This document shows positions 54,178 to 63,750 of a stretch of DNA of 64,000 nucleotides, piece after piece (within the stretch, counting starts at the first letter, position 1; the number at the start of each line of letters is the position of its first letter). The notes beneath the pieces were generated by a model. It saw only the letters and a program-made list of their open reading frames with translations, did no database searches and was not told the origin of the DNA. This stretch comes from Thiomicrorhabdus sp963677355. GTDB lineage: Bacteria; Pseudomonadota; Gammaproteobacteria; Thiomicrospirales; Thiomicrospiraceae. The DNA lies in assembly GCA_963677355.2 (NCBI GenBank), contig CAXXXQ010000002.1, forward strand, positions 1,116,001 through 1,180,000. The letters are read 5' to 3'. The position numbers and the translations under genes are program-made.

Positions 54178-54690
54178 TCAACGGCGCATGGTTTGAATAT
54201 CGTCACCGATTTTTTCCGCCATGCGATTGAACATATTGAAAACATTCACTTCAAACTCTTTACGGTTAAAGCCGAACTGGATCGGATAGTTAACACTCAA
54301 TACCATTTTCGAGCGATTCTTCATCGCAATCTTGGGCATTTTTTGATTCGCATTCCAATGGTTAGCATAGTCCAATAACTCATCATAATAACTTGCCTTA
54401 GTGGCAAACTGAGTTCTGACTTGCAAACTCCAAAGCAACTGAGAATCACCAATCACGCTAAAAATCACGTAGCCTTTCCAACCTTTATCATTCAACCGGT
54501 AAATCAAATCACCGTCCCGATCCATTTCAAAATCAACACCCATCTCATCCAGAACTCTCATCACCCCCGCCTTACTGGTCTGATGTACAGTAGAAAATTG
54601 ACTTTGATTTTCAGAAAGCGTGTTCGCTTGTGTAGGCAGAATCACCAATAAAAAGCACCAAACCCCTCCCAATGCCATCCATTTTTGCAA
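54178..54690 (-). CDS. Exported YbjN-like protein
   Basis: A 170-residue protein. I choose TTG 54690 (reading MQKWMALGGVWCFLLVILP), since AGGGGTG lies 6 bases upstream and it yields a signal peptide ending PTQA; other starts (to 54750) are possible. The mature part MRVLDEMGVDFEMDRDGDLIYRLNDKGWKGYVIFSV in pattern is typical of the YbjN / sensory-transduction regulator family. Function unknown. Tail to tail with tonB, 3 bp apart. Confidence 0.65.
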   Translation of the reverse strand: MQKWMALGGVWCFLLVILPTQANTLSENQSQFSTVHQTSKAGVMRVLDEMGVDFEMDRDGDLIYRLNDKGWKGYVIFSVIGDSQLLWSLQVRTQFATKASYYDELLDYANHWNANQKMPKIAMKNRSKMVLSVNYPIQFGFNRKEFEVNVFNMFNRMAEKIGDDIQTMRR

Positions 54691-54830
54691 GTCAAACACC
54701 CCTAAATTAAAGTTATTCGATCCATTATTCTGAAAAGCGCCAAACATCACAAGTCGAAGGGCTATCTAAATTAAAAAATAACCCTGTAATTTGCTAAACT
54801 ATCGCACAGCTAAAAGATAAGGACAGGATT

Positions 54831-55265
54831 GTGGATTACACTCTACCGGAAAAAAGTATTGAAGACGTTCAGGCTGATCTGATTAAGCGATTCACCCACT
54901 TTGAGAATCCGAAAGACCGATATAAATACCTGATTGATATGGGGAAGGCTCTACAAAATATGGACTCCGAATATCAAACTGAAGAAAATCGTATTCACGG
55001 CTGCCAGTCGCAAGTCTGGATTCATATCGAAGAAAAAGACGGTCGTTTGTTTATGGAAGCAAAAAGCGATGCCGCTATTGTTTCCGGATTAATCGCTTTG
55101 CTTCTTAAAATCTATCACGGCAGAACGGCGCAAGAAGTCGCGACAGCTCCGCTAGATTTTTTGGGTAAAATCGGGCTATTGCAACAACTGTCTCCAAACC
55201 GGTCTACCGGTTTATACCACATGATCAAACGAATCCAGGCGGAAGGCAAAAAACGGTTAGCCTAA
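54831..55265 (+). CDS. sufE: SufE sulfur-transfer protein
   Basis: Accepts sulfane sulfur from a SufS-type cysteine desulfurase for Fe-S cluster assembly. It has 144 residues with a GTG start backed by AAGGACAGGA. The acceptor Cys58 lies in RIHGCQSQVWI, and SDAAIVSGLIALLL follows. It stands alone; sufBCDS is not in the window. Confidence 0.93.
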   Translation: MDYTLPEKSIEDVQADLIKRFTHFENPKDRYKYLIDMGKALQNMDSEYQTEENRIHGCQSQVWIHIEEKDGRLFMEAKSDAAIVSGLIALLLKIYHGRTAQEVATAPLDFLGKIGLLQQLSPNRSTGLYHMIKRIQAEGKKRLA

Positions 55266-55368
55266 GCATTTACAACACATTGATTCCAATCTAACGCTTT
55301 AGTTTTAACGTTTGGCTGGCTTCATAATACGGTCATTGTACCGCCATGAGATGGTGTAACAGACAAGA

Positions 55369-56637
55369 ATGAAAAACCTAAACCAAAGCCTTCTTGAAAC
55401 GCTATTCGAGCAACTTGCCGATGCGGTTTATCTTATCGACCCTGCCACATCGAATATTCTTTGGTGCAATATACCCGGCTATCGTGATCTTGGCCTCTCT
55501 CATGATGAAGTCATTAACCACTCGGTTCTCAGTCTGCAGAAAGATGTACAAAACCTACCGCAGTGGCAAGAAATCAAAGCCGTCATCGAATCCGACAGCC
55601 CATTCACCTTTATCGGCCGCCATGCTCATAAAGATGGCTCGGAAATGCCGGTTGAAGTAAATACCACCTGCTTTCAGTTTGAGGAAGAGGATTATTTTCT
55701 CTCAGTCGCGAGAAACATTTCCAAACGCATTACCCTAGAAATGGAATTGCAAAGCAAACAACATCGACTTTGGTTTGCCTTGAACAAAGCTTCCGACGGA
55801 ATTTGGGAATGGGACATTCATAATCGAGGCGTGTTTTTCAGCCAGCAACTCAAAAAAATGTTGGGCTACGGCCCGGATGAAATGCGACCGGTTATCGAGA
55901 CATGGAAAGAGAGTATTCACCCTGAAGATTACGAAAGAGTTCAAGATATTTTGACCGACCATCTCGATGGCCGCCGGGAACGTTACGAAGCTGAATACCG
56001 CCTCAAAAACCGTAGCGGCCACTACATTTGGGTACATGATCGAGGCGTTGTTTGCGCTCGCGATAAAAACGGTAACGCAACCCATGTCGCTGGCATGGTA
56101 AGAAATATCACCGATACCAAAAAACTACAATTTCAACTCGACAAACTGGCTAGCAAAGATTTCTTGACCAACCTGTACAATCGTAGAAAAGGTGAAGAGT
56201 TTGCCGAACAGCAAATCAGTCAGGCAAATGAAAACAACCAGCCTTTCACCCTAATGATCCTTGACTTGGATCACTTCAAAAAAATCAACGATCTGTTCGG
56301 CCACAATGCCGGAGACAATGTTCTGATCAAAGTCGCTAAACTTTTAGAACAGATCATTGCCGATCCAACACGTCTTTTCCGCTGGGGTGGGGAAGAGTTT
56401 ATTCTGTTATTCCCGAATACCGACTGTAATCAGGCTCAACAGATTCAACAACAAATTCATCAAGCCTTTCAAAACAACCGCTGTGAACTAGACGAAAAAA
56501 TCAAACTGACCATCAGTCTCGGAATCGCGTGCACTCCCGAGAACGGAACTAATTTTAAAACCCTTTTCAAAGAAGCTGACCGGGCTCTTTATTTAGCTAA
56601 AGAAAACGGTCGAAACCAGACTCGATTTGCCGAGTAG
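55369..56637 (+). CDS. PAS-PAS-GGDEF diguanylate cyclase
   Basis: A 422-residue soluble protein with two PAS/PAC modules (about residues 10-125 and 130-255) and a GGDEF domain. The active site is RWGGEEFILLF near residue 339 and the domain start DFLTNLYNRRKGEE is normal. No RxxD inhibitory site lies five residues before it, so feedback control by cyclic-di-GMP is probably weak. No EAL domain. Likely makes cyclic-di-GMP in response to a cytoplasmic cue. Confidence 0.92.
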   Translation: MKNLNQSLLETLFEQLADAVYLIDPATSNILWCNIPGYRDLGLSHDEVINHSVLSLQKDVQNLPQWQEIKAVIESDSPFTFIGRHAHKDGSEMPVEVNTTCFQFEEEDYFLSVARNISKRITLEMELQSKQHRLWFALNKASDGIWEWDIHNRGVFFSQQLKKMLGYGPDEMRPVIETWKESIHPEDYERVQDILTDHLDGRRERYEAEYRLKNRSGHYIWVHDRGVVCARDKNGNATHVAGMVRNITDTKKLQFQLDKLASKDFLTNLYNRRKGEEFAEQQISQANENNQPFTLMILDLDHFKKINDLFGHNAGDNVLIKVAKLLEQIIADPTRLFRWGGEEFILLFPNTDCNQAQQIQQQIHQAFQNNRCELDEKIKLTISLGIACTPENGTNFKTLFKEADRALYLAKENGRNQTRFAE

Positions 56638-56756
56638 CACAAGTTTGAATATAACCTTAATCCGCTTATAAATAGCTATTTCAGAGGTTCACAGAATCCT
56701 TCTTTGGGTGTATCCTTACTTTGCTTTTGCAATTCTATAATCTGAGGAGAAAATGA

Positions 56757-57953
56757 ATGTCATATTTAAAAAGCTACCCGAACGAAGAGGGTTATTTCGG
56801 TGATTTTGGCGGAGCTTTTCTGCCACCCGAACTAGAACCACACTTTGCAGAAATCAATAAAGCCTATTTGGAACTGGGCCGTTCGGCTGACTTTTTGAAT
56901 GAACTTAAATACATTCGCAAACACTACCAAGGGCGCCCTACTCCAGTTTACTATGCCCACAACTTGAGCAAACTGGTCGGCGCACACATCTATCTAAAAC
57001 GAGAAGACCTTAACCACTCCGGTGCCCATAAATTAAACCACTGCATGGCCGAAGCTCTGCTGGCCAAACACATGGGCAAAACCAAGCTGATTGCCGAAAC
57101 CGGCGCAGGACAGCACGGCGTCGCTTTAGCTACGGCAGCGGCCTATTTCGGCATGGAATGCGAAATCCATATGGGTGAAATTGACATTGCCAAAGAAGCG
57201 CCAAACGTCACGCGTATGAAACTGCTGGGCGCCACGGTTGTACCCGTTTCTTTCGGCGGGCGCAGTTTGAAAGAAGCGGTCGATTCGGCCTTCCAATCCT
57301 ATGTCCCGCAAGCCGATACCGCCCTGTTCGCGATCGGTTCGGTCGTTGGACCTCATCCGTTCCCGTTGATGGTTCGTAACTTCCAGTCGGTTGTCGGCCA
57401 TGAATCACGAGAGCAGTTTTTAGAAATGACCGGAGAACTGCCTGATCAGGTAGGTGCCTGTGTAGGCGGAGGTTCTAACGCCATGGGCATGTTTGCCAGT
57501 TTCATCGATGACAAAGAAGTCGGTTTGAACGGCGTGGAACCGCTAGGACGCGGAACCAAACTAGGAGAACACTCGGCGACCATGACTTTCGGTAAACCGG
57601 GAATGATCCACGGCTTCAAGTGTTTGCTATTGGAAGACGAGGAAGGTAATCCGGCACCGGTTCACTCAATCGCCTCCGGTTTGGACTACCCGGGTGTCGG
57701 CCCTGAACACTCTTTTCTGAAAACAATGGGGAAAGTCAATTACCATGCCGTGACCGATGATGAGACCCTGGACGCTTTCTATAAGCTTTCTCGCATGGAA
57801 GGTATTATCCCGGCGTTGGAAAGTTCTCACGCTGTTGCCTGGGCCATGAAACACGGCAAAGAAAATCCGGGCAGTACCATCCTGATTAACCTTTCAGGCC
57901 GCGGCGACAAAGATATTGACTATGTTGTCGACAACTTCGGAGCCGGTGAATAA
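56757..57953 (+). CDS. trpB: Tryptophan synthase beta chain, solitary
   Basis: Condenses indole and serine with PLP. It has 398 residues. Key residues are present: PLP Lys92 in GAHKLNHC (more often HKTN or HKIN), Glu114 in AETGAGQHG, GGGSNAMGMF phosphate loop, and SGRGDKD at the end. No trpA or other trp gene is adjacent; it is flanked by a diguanylate cyclase and a convergent gene behind a terminator. It could be the only trpB, split from trpA, or a second copy. Confidence 0.9.
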   Translation: MSYLKSYPNEEGYFGDFGGAFLPPELEPHFAEINKAYLELGRSADFLNELKYIRKHYQGRPTPVYYAHNLSKLVGAHIYLKREDLNHSGAHKLNHCMAEALLAKHMGKTKLIAETGAGQHGVALATAAAYFGMECEIHMGEIDIAKEAPNVTRMKLLGATVVPVSFGGRSLKEAVDSAFQSYVPQADTALFAIGSVVGPHPFPLMVRNFQSVVGHESREQFLEMTGELPDQVGACVGGGSNAMGMFASFIDDKEVGLNGVEPLGRGTKLGEHSATMTFGKPGMIHGFKCLLLEDEEGNPAPVHSIASGLDYPGVGPEHSFLKTMGKVNYHAVTDDETLDAFYKLSRMEGIIPALESSHAVAWAMKHGKENPGSTILINLSGRGDKDIDYVVDNFGAGE

Positions 57954-57971
57954 ACATTTACCATAGCTAAC

Positions 57972-58000
57972 AAAAAAGCCCCTTAATCGGGGCTTTTTTA
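57972..58000. terminator. Bidirectional terminator after trpB
   Basis: AAAAAGCCCC / CGGGGCTTTTTT stem with loop TTAAT. Confidence 0.9.
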
Positions 58001-58024
58001 TTGGATCAAATCGCTGCAATTAGC

Positions 58025-58840
58025 TTATTGACCGCCACCGAACATTTGCATCATTTTCTGTAATTGCTGCTGCTGTTCATCGGAGAGCTCGTTTTGTGAA
58101 CCGCTATCAGGCACTCCCATCGGCTGGGTTTGCGGAGCTTTCATCTCTCCGCTTCGCAGCTGATTAATAACAGATTTGACCTGCGCTCTTATCATCTGGT
58201 CCGCTTGGGTATTATGTACCGCTTTGATACCGGCTGGGTGAGCGAACTTATCATCAGACACTTTTCCTTTATTGATGGAAACCGCCTCCTCCGAATACTT
58301 GACGCCCATTGTCTGACTCACGACTTTCAGCGGAAACCCCGTTCCGGCAATCGTATAGATTTCTGAACCCATCGCTTTGCTGATGTCACAATTGTAACCC
58401 AGCAGCTTAACCGCGCTCTTTTGCACCGAACCTTGCATAGCCTCCATCGAACTCAATCCGGTCTTCTCGGCATTTTCTATCACTTTTTGCTGATCAGCTT
58501 TCGATAGTTTATCGAATTCCTCGTTAAACACCTTGTTCGGATTAAGTTGTTTACTACCCTGTTTGCCAACTAGATCATAACTATAAATCCAGTCTGGCGT
58601 AGTAATAATAATTTCTTTTTGCTGCTGTTTCATGCCAAACATACTCATCGAAGTATCTGCATGCTCGGCAGTGGTTTTGCCATAATCACGAATATATATG
58701 GTTTTGGAACCTTTCATCATTCCATCCACTTTATAAGTTACCGCGGCCTCTTTAAACGGTAATTTTTGATTCCAAGGACTCTCTTCCGCATATACAAAAG
58801 ATGAAGTCAATAACATTGCTAATAACACAATTTTTTTCAT
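58025..58840 (-). CDS. Exported protein of unknown function
   Basis: A 271-residue protein with signal peptide MKKIVLLAMLLTSSFVYA. The mature part has a beta-rich domain (VTYKVDGMMKGSKTIYIRDYG, then KEIIITTPDWIYSYDLVGKQG) and a Gln/Met-rich tail (DEQQQQLQKMMQMFGGGQ). A single Cys lies at GYNCDIS. It is reminiscent of DUF4412-like periplasmic proteins, with low confidence. No partner gene is evident. Confidence 0.65.
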   Translation of the reverse strand: MKKIVLLAMLLTSSFVYAEESPWNQKLPFKEAAVTYKVDGMMKGSKTIYIRDYGKTTAEHADTSMSMFGMKQQQKEIIITTPDWIYSYDLVGKQGSKQLNPNKVFNEEFDKLSKADQQKVIENAEKTGLSSMEAMQGSVQKSAVKLLGYNCDISKAMGSEIYTIAGTGFPLKVVSQTMGVKYSEEAVSINKGKVSDDKFAHPAGIKAVHNTQADQMIRAQVKSVINQLRSGEMKAPQTQPMGVPDSGSQNELSDEQQQQLQKMMQMFGGGQ

Positions 58841-59008
58841 TATGATTATCCTGTTTGGTTAATAAGGAGCTGTATACAGCCAAGTATCAAGGATTCAAAG
58901 AATCGTTTAGGGTTAATCCTACCCTCTTCTGACACTTTTCGATAATGTTTTTCATATCGGCCGTTGTGAAAATCCGTCACGCCATTCATTAATCAAGCTT
59001 TGCATTAA

Positions 59009-59341
59009 TTAATACCCTGTCATCCGGTAGGAATTTCCGAATAAAAATCCCTCTCTCACCTCAATCTGAATATAGCTGCCAACTTCCGGTAGAACATTTT
59101 CTTTAACATCGATCGGGATCGTTCGGCCATTCTGCAATTTCACTCTCAACATATTGGTTTGACCTCTTGCAGAGAATGAATAGTTTCCTGTGTACATTGA
59201 AGAGGTCATGACCTTCTTAGCGTCAATCACTTCCGCCATTTCATTATGACTGGAAGAACCAAGCCCCAAGTCGAAACTAATATTGAAAGCAATCAGAAAC
59301 AATCCCAAAGAGACCAGTTTAATTATCGTTTCAGGTTTCAT
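59009..59341 (-). CDS. Small envelope protein of unknown function
   Basis: A 110-residue protein with an N-terminal hydrophobic segment (TIIKLVSLGLFLIAF) that may be a membrane anchor or an uncut signal, followed by a soluble part that looks like a small beta-barrel (LRVKLQNGRTIPIDVKENV, then GSYIQIEVREGFLFG). No family recognised. It lies between the unknown exported protein and htpX, separated from htpX by a terminator. Confidence 0.6.
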   Translation of the reverse strand: MKPETIIKLVSLGLFLIAFNISFDLGLGSSSHNEMAEVIDAKKVMTSSMYTGNYSFSARGQTNMLRVKLQNGRTIPIDVKENVLPEVGSYIQIEVREGFLFGNSYRMTGY

Positions 59342-59396
59342 CGCCCCTCCAAAAGAATAAGTACTATAACTTATTACAATTCATCAAGGCAAAAAT

Positions 59397-59432
59397 AAAC
59401 CCCGCTTGGTAAAACCAAGCGGGGTTTATTTT
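59397..59432 (-). terminator. Terminator of htpX
   Basis: Long perfect stem AAACCCCGCTTGGT / ACCAAGCGGGGTTT with a 3-base loop and T-rich ends on both strands. Confidence 0.92.
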
Positions 59433-59456
59433 TTACAACGCTAAGCTGACTAAAAA

Positions 59457-60353
59457 TTAAGCAATTTTTAGCTGATCTTGAGTAGTCGCTTCAAGCTTGG
59501 CAATACGGTCTTCCAAATCCGGGTGAGATTTAAACAGATCACCGAAAGAAGATTTCTTAGCCGAAATACCGAAAGCAGCCATTTGATCCGGTAGTTCACC
59601 CGGAGTCATAGTTTGCAGACGACGCAGAGCGGCAATCATATTCTCTTTACCAGCTAGGTAAGCACCACCATTATCCGCATGGAACTCACGGTAACGTGAG
59701 AACGCCATAGCGATGATACTCGCCAGAATACCAAATAGAATCTGTGCAATAAGATCGGTCACGATGAAAGCAATGCTGTGCCCTTCAGACTCGTTCTTAA
59801 GTACAACACGGTCAACAACATAAGCTACAATTTTGGCGAAGAAGATAACGAAAGTGTTCAAGACACCTTGCAATAACGCCATCGTCACCATATCACCATT
59901 AGCAACGTGAGCCACTTCGTGACCAAGAACAGCCTCTACTTCGTTTTGACGCATACTACGTAACAAACCGGTAGAAACCGCAACCATAGAATTGTTTTTG
60001 GTCATACCGGTTGCAAAAGCGTTTGGCTCAGGCGAATCATAAATCGCCACTTCCGGGGTTTTAATCCCGGCTTTCTGCGCCTGTGCCGTGACTGTATCTA
60101 GCAACCACTTTTCATCGGCATTTCTAGGTTGTTCAATAACTTGAGCGCCCGTAGTAATCTTTGCCATCCATTTTGACATGGCCAAAGAGATAAAAGAGCC
60201 CGCAAAACCAAAAATCAGCGCAAACATGAACAAGTTGTTCAAATTCAAGCTGGTGCCCTGCATGTAGTTACCTACACCCAAGATATTCATTACCAGCATC
60301 GCTACCACGATAACCGCAATGTTTGTTAGTAAAAACAGACCAATACGCTTCAT
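59457..60353 (-). CDS. htpX: Membrane zinc protease HtpX
   Basis: Inner-membrane M48 peptidase that degrades misfolded membrane proteins. It has 298 residues with two N-terminal helices (MKRIGLFLLTNIAVIVVAML and a second at about 38-60) and two later ones. The catalytic motif is LGHEVAHVANGDMV and the third ligand is in EFHADNGGA. Full length for the family. No CpxR- or sigma-32-type promoter pattern was clear upstream. Confidence 0.96.
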   Translation of the reverse strand: MKRIGLFLLTNIAVIVVAMLVMNILGVGNYMQGTSLNLNNLFMFALIFGFAGSFISLAMSKWMAKITTGAQVIEQPRNADEKWLLDTVTAQAQKAGIKTPEVAIYDSPEPNAFATGMTKNNSMVAVSTGLLRSMRQNEVEAVLGHEVAHVANGDMVTMALLQGVLNTFVIFFAKIVAYVVDRVVLKNESEGHSIAFIVTDLIAQILFGILASIIAMAFSRYREFHADNGGAYLAGKENMIAALRRLQTMTPGELPDQMAAFGISAKKSSFGDLFKSHPDLEDRIAKLEATTQDQLKIA

Positions 60354-60476
60354 TTGATTCTCCTTAGAAGTGATTGTATGTATATTATGTTGATAAAAAC
60401 TAAACTGATAATCAATATAAGGATTTTTTATAACCTTTCAAGCATTATCAATCGTTTTTCAAGATTTATTCATAAT

Positions 60477-60511
60477 TAAACCCCACTCTACCTCGGTAAA
60501 TATGGGGTTTA
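60477..60511 (-). terminator. Probable weak terminator of gatB
   Basis: TAAACCCCA / TGGGGTTTA stem with a long loop (about 17 bases), 33 bp past the gatB stop, with a short T-rich end on the minus strand. Confidence 0.55.
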
Positions 60512-60543
60512 TAACCAGTTAAGCCAAGAAAAAAGCGAGTTGT

Positions 60544-61983
60544 TTAACTCAACTTATCCTTAAGGATTTTATTCACCTGACCCGGGTTAGCTTGTCCGCC
60601 GGAAGCTTTCATAATCTGACCGACGAAGTAACCCAGCATTTTCTCTTGTCCGCCTTTGTATGCTTCAACTTGAGATGGGTTATTCGCAAGCACTTCATCA
60701 ACTAAAGCTTCAATCGCACCGCTATCGGTAATCTGCTTCAGACCTTTGGCTTCGATGATTTCGTCTGCACTACCTTCACCTTTCCACATCGCATCGAAAA
60801 CCTGCTTGGCGATCTTACCGGAAATCGTGTCATCCATAATACGCACCAACATACCGGCCAGCATTTCGGCAGAAACCGGAGAATCCTGAATAGCGATGCC
60901 CTCTTTATTCAAAGCCCCTGCCATTCCGGTTGTCATCCAGTTAGCACACAGTTTAGGGTCTTTATTGTCGGTCGCAGCATTGACCACTTCGAAGAACTCG
61001 GCCATCTGGCGTGAACTGGTCAAGACTTCCGCATCGTAATCACTCAAACCGAATTCGGCTACAAAACGGGCACGTTTGGCATCCGGTAATTCAGGCATTT
61101 CCGCCTTAACCGCTTCGATATCTTCATCAGTCACGATTACCGGCAATAAATCCGGGCACGGGAAATAGCGATAGTCGTTGGCCTCTTCCTTGGTACGCAT
61201 AGAACGAGTTGTGTCGTTTTCTGCATCGTACAAACGTGTTTCCTGAACAACTTTTCCGCCACCTTCAATCACTTCAATTTGACGCTCGATTTCAAACTCG
61301 ATCGCTCGCTCGATGAAACGGAATGAGTTAATGTTTTTCAGCTCGGTACGCGTCCCTAAAGGATCACCCGGCTTACGAATGGAGACGTTAGAATCGACAC
61401 GAAAAGAACCTTCCTGCATGTTACCGTCACAAATACCTAGGTATTGAACTAGCTCATGCATTTTCTTGGCATAAGCCACCGCTTCTTTGGCGGAGCGCAT
61501 ATCCGGCTCGGAAACGATCTCCAATAAAGGCGTTCCGGCACGGTTCAAATCGATACCACTCATCCCCGGTACTAGACCGTGCGTCGATTTACCGGCATCC
61601 TCTTCCAAGTGAGCACGGGTAACGCCGATTTTTTTCTTTTCGCCGTCAACTTCGATTTCCAGAGTTCCCATTCCGACAATCGGATATTCCAACTGCGAAG
61701 TTTGATAACCTTTTGGCAAATCCGGATAAAAATAGTTCTTGCGCTCAAATACCGATTTGCGACCGATCTCCGCATCTAGCGCTAAACCCAGTCTGATTGA
61801 ACGAGCAATCACACCTTTGTTTAACACAGGCAACATACCGGGCATCCCTAAATCAATCGCACACGCCTGACTGTTGGGTGCTGCACCATAAGCAATCGAA
61901 GATCCTGAAAATATTTTAGTGTTGGTGGTTAACTGAGCATGAATCTCTAAACCAATAACGACTTCCCAATTATTTGCGCTCAT
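60544..61983 (-). CDS. gatB: Aspartyl/glutamyl-tRNA amidotransferase subunit B
   Basis: Kinase and tRNA-binding subunit of GatCAB, which converts Glu-tRNA-Gln and/or Asp-tRNA-Asn to the amides. It has 479 residues. WEVVIGLEIHAQL and GMPGMLPVLN start the cradle domain; DLPKGYQTSQ and the EDAGKSTH metal/ATP site follow; the C-terminal YqeY-like helical domain ends QVNKILKDKLS. gatA lies 13 bp upstream. Confidence 0.97.
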   Translation of the reverse strand: MSANNWEVVIGLEIHAQLTTNTKIFSGSSIAYGAAPNSQACAIDLGMPGMLPVLNKGVIARSIRLGLALDAEIGRKSVFERKNYFYPDLPKGYQTSQLEYPIVGMGTLEIEVDGEKKKIGVTRAHLEEDAGKSTHGLVPGMSGIDLNRAGTPLLEIVSEPDMRSAKEAVAYAKKMHELVQYLGICDGNMQEGSFRVDSNVSIRKPGDPLGTRTELKNINSFRFIERAIEFEIERQIEVIEGGGKVVQETRLYDAENDTTRSMRTKEEANDYRYFPCPDLLPVIVTDEDIEAVKAEMPELPDAKRARFVAEFGLSDYDAEVLTSSRQMAEFFEVVNAATDNKDPKLCANWMTTGMAGALNKEGIAIQDSPVSAEMLAGMLVRIMDDTISGKIAKQVFDAMWKGEGSADEIIEAKGLKQITDSGAIEALVDEVLANNPSQVEAYKGGQEKMLGYFVGQIMKASGGQANPGQVNKILKDKLS

Positions 61984-61996
61984 CTCTGTTAACTCC

Positions 61997-63451
61997 TTAT
62001 TGATACTGCGTTGGCATCTGTTTATGCCAATCGGTCACTTGCTGGTATTGGTGACCAATATTCAGAAGCTTAGACTCACTGAAATAAGGCCCAACAATAT
62101 GCAGACCTACAGGACGACCATCAACGAAACCAGCCGGAACGGAAAGCCCCGGTAGACCCGCTAAGTTAACAGGGATGGTGTAAAGGTCAGATAGATACAT
62201 ACTTACCTGATCATCTGATTTTTCACCGATATTGAATGCAGTGCTCGGCGCAACAGGCCCCATAATGACATCACACTTTTCAAATGCTGCCGTGAAATCA
62301 TCACGCACCATGCGACGCAGCTTTTGCGCTTTTAGGTAATAAGCGTCATAGAAACCTGCCGAAAGTGCATAAGCCCCTACCATGATACGGCGCTTAACTT
62401 CGGCACCAAAACCTTCCGAACGCGAACGCTTATAAAGGTCTTCAAGATCTTTCGGGTTTTCACAACGGTGACCAAAACGCACCCCGTCAAAACGAGACAA
62501 GTTGGATGACGCTTCTGCTGGAGCTAAAACATAATATGAAGGTACCGCTAAATCTTTATTCGGTAAATGAACTTCAACCGTTTGCGCACCTAGCTTTTCA
62601 ATCTCGGCAATAGCATTTTTAACGACTTTTTCCACTTCCGGATCCAAACCTTCACCAAAGTACTCGGCAGGTACACCGACTTTTAGGCCTTGCAAGGATT
62701 GTCCCAACTCTGCCGAATAATCAGGGGTTTCACGCTCCAAACTGGTTGAGTCACGCTCGTCAAAACCGGCCATCGCATTCAACATCCAAGCCGCATCTTC
62801 TGCCGAGCGAGTCATCGGCCCCGCTTGGTCAAAACTGGAGGCGTAAGCCACAATACCAAAACGCGACACCGAACCGTAAGTTGGCTTAATACCGGTAATT
62901 CCGCAGAAAGAAGCTGGCTGACGAATCGAGCCACCAGTATCGGTACCGGTTGCCAAAGGCGCCAATCCGGCAGCAATCACGGCCGCCGCACCACCGGACG
63001 AACCGCCCGGAACCGCTTTTAAATCCCAAGGGTTTTTCGTTGGTCCGTAATAACTGCTCTCCGAAGTCGAACCCATGGCAAACTCATCCATATTGGTTTT
63101 ACCTAGAATAGGCATACCGACCTTTTTCAACTGCGTGACCACATGCGCATCATAAGGCGCGATGAAGTTATCCAGCATTTTGGAACTGCAAGAGGTCTTT
63201 ACTCCGTCCGTACAAAAAATGTCTTTGTGCGCAACCGGAATACCGGTCAGCAATTCAGCCGTACCGTTTTTGAATTTCTCGTCGGCCTGCTTTGCCATTT
63301 CAACGGCCAACTCAGGTGTCACCGTAACAAAGGCATTCAATTCCGGATCGTATTTAGAAATGCGATCTAAAAAGTGTTGAGTCAATTGCACACTGCTAAT
63401 CTCGCCGGCATGCAGTTTTTCGCTCATCTGTTTAATGGTTAGGTTATGCAT
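61997..63451 (-). CDS. gatA: Aspartyl/glutamyl-tRNA amidotransferase subunit A
   Basis: Amidase subunit that frees ammonia from glutamine. It has 484 residues from ATG 63451 (MHNLTIKQMSEKLHAG); a GTG at 63466 that overlaps the gatC stop as GTGA is an alternative with five more residues. The Ser-cisSer-Lys triad is visible: VAHKDIF (Lys), GGSSGGAAAVIAAG (cis-Ser) and GTDTGGSIRQPASFCG (Ser). Between gatC and gatB in one operon. Confidence 0.96.
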   Translation of the reverse strand: MHNLTIKQMSEKLHAGEISSVQLTQHFLDRISKYDPELNAFVTVTPELAVEMAKQADEKFKNGTAELLTGIPVAHKDIFCTDGVKTSCSSKMLDNFIAPYDAHVVTQLKKVGMPILGKTNMDEFAMGSTSESSYYGPTKNPWDLKAVPGGSSGGAAAVIAAGLAPLATGTDTGGSIRQPASFCGITGIKPTYGSVSRFGIVAYASSFDQAGPMTRSAEDAAWMLNAMAGFDERDSTSLERETPDYSAELGQSLQGLKVGVPAEYFGEGLDPEVEKVVKNAIAEIEKLGAQTVEVHLPNKDLAVPSYYVLAPAEASSNLSRFDGVRFGHRCENPKDLEDLYKRSRSEGFGAEVKRRIMVGAYALSAGFYDAYYLKAQKLRRMVRDDFTAAFEKCDVIMGPVAPSTAFNIGEKSDDQVSMYLSDLYTIPVNLAGLPGLSVPAGFVDGRPVGLHIVGPYFSESKLLNIGHQYQQVTDWHKQMPTQYQ

Positions 63452-63462
63452 CTTATTCTCTA

Positions 63463-63750
63463 TCACTCAATCACTTGGGGTACTAAATACATGTCTTGTT
63501 CGACCGCCGGCGCAACCGACTGCAGCTTCTCGTGCTGATCAGTTTCGGTGACCACATCGGCACGCAAACGCTGAACCTGATCCAATGGGTGAGCCATCGG
63601 CGCAACATTATCGGTATCAGCCGCTTGCATTTGTGAGAATAGATCTAAGATATTGGATAACTTGGCAGCCACATCATCGACTTCATTCTCTTTCACTTCG
63701 ATGGCTGCCAGGTTGGAAATATACTCGACTTCAGTTTTTCCTAAAGACAC
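63463..63750 (-). CDS. gatC: Aspartyl/glutamyl-tRNA amidotransferase subunit C
   Basis: A 95-residue belt protein that joins GatA and GatB. It has a GTG start with AGGAGA 7 bases upstream. VEYISNLAAIEV, LSNILDLFSQMQAADTDNVAPMAHPL in pattern, and LRADVV match the family. First gene of the gatCAB operon. Confidence 0.94.
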   Translation of the reverse strand: MSLGKTEVEYISNLAAIEVKENEVDDVAAKLSNILDLFSQMQAADTDNVAPMAHPLDQVQRLRADVVTETDQHEKLQSVAPAVEQDMYLVPQVIE

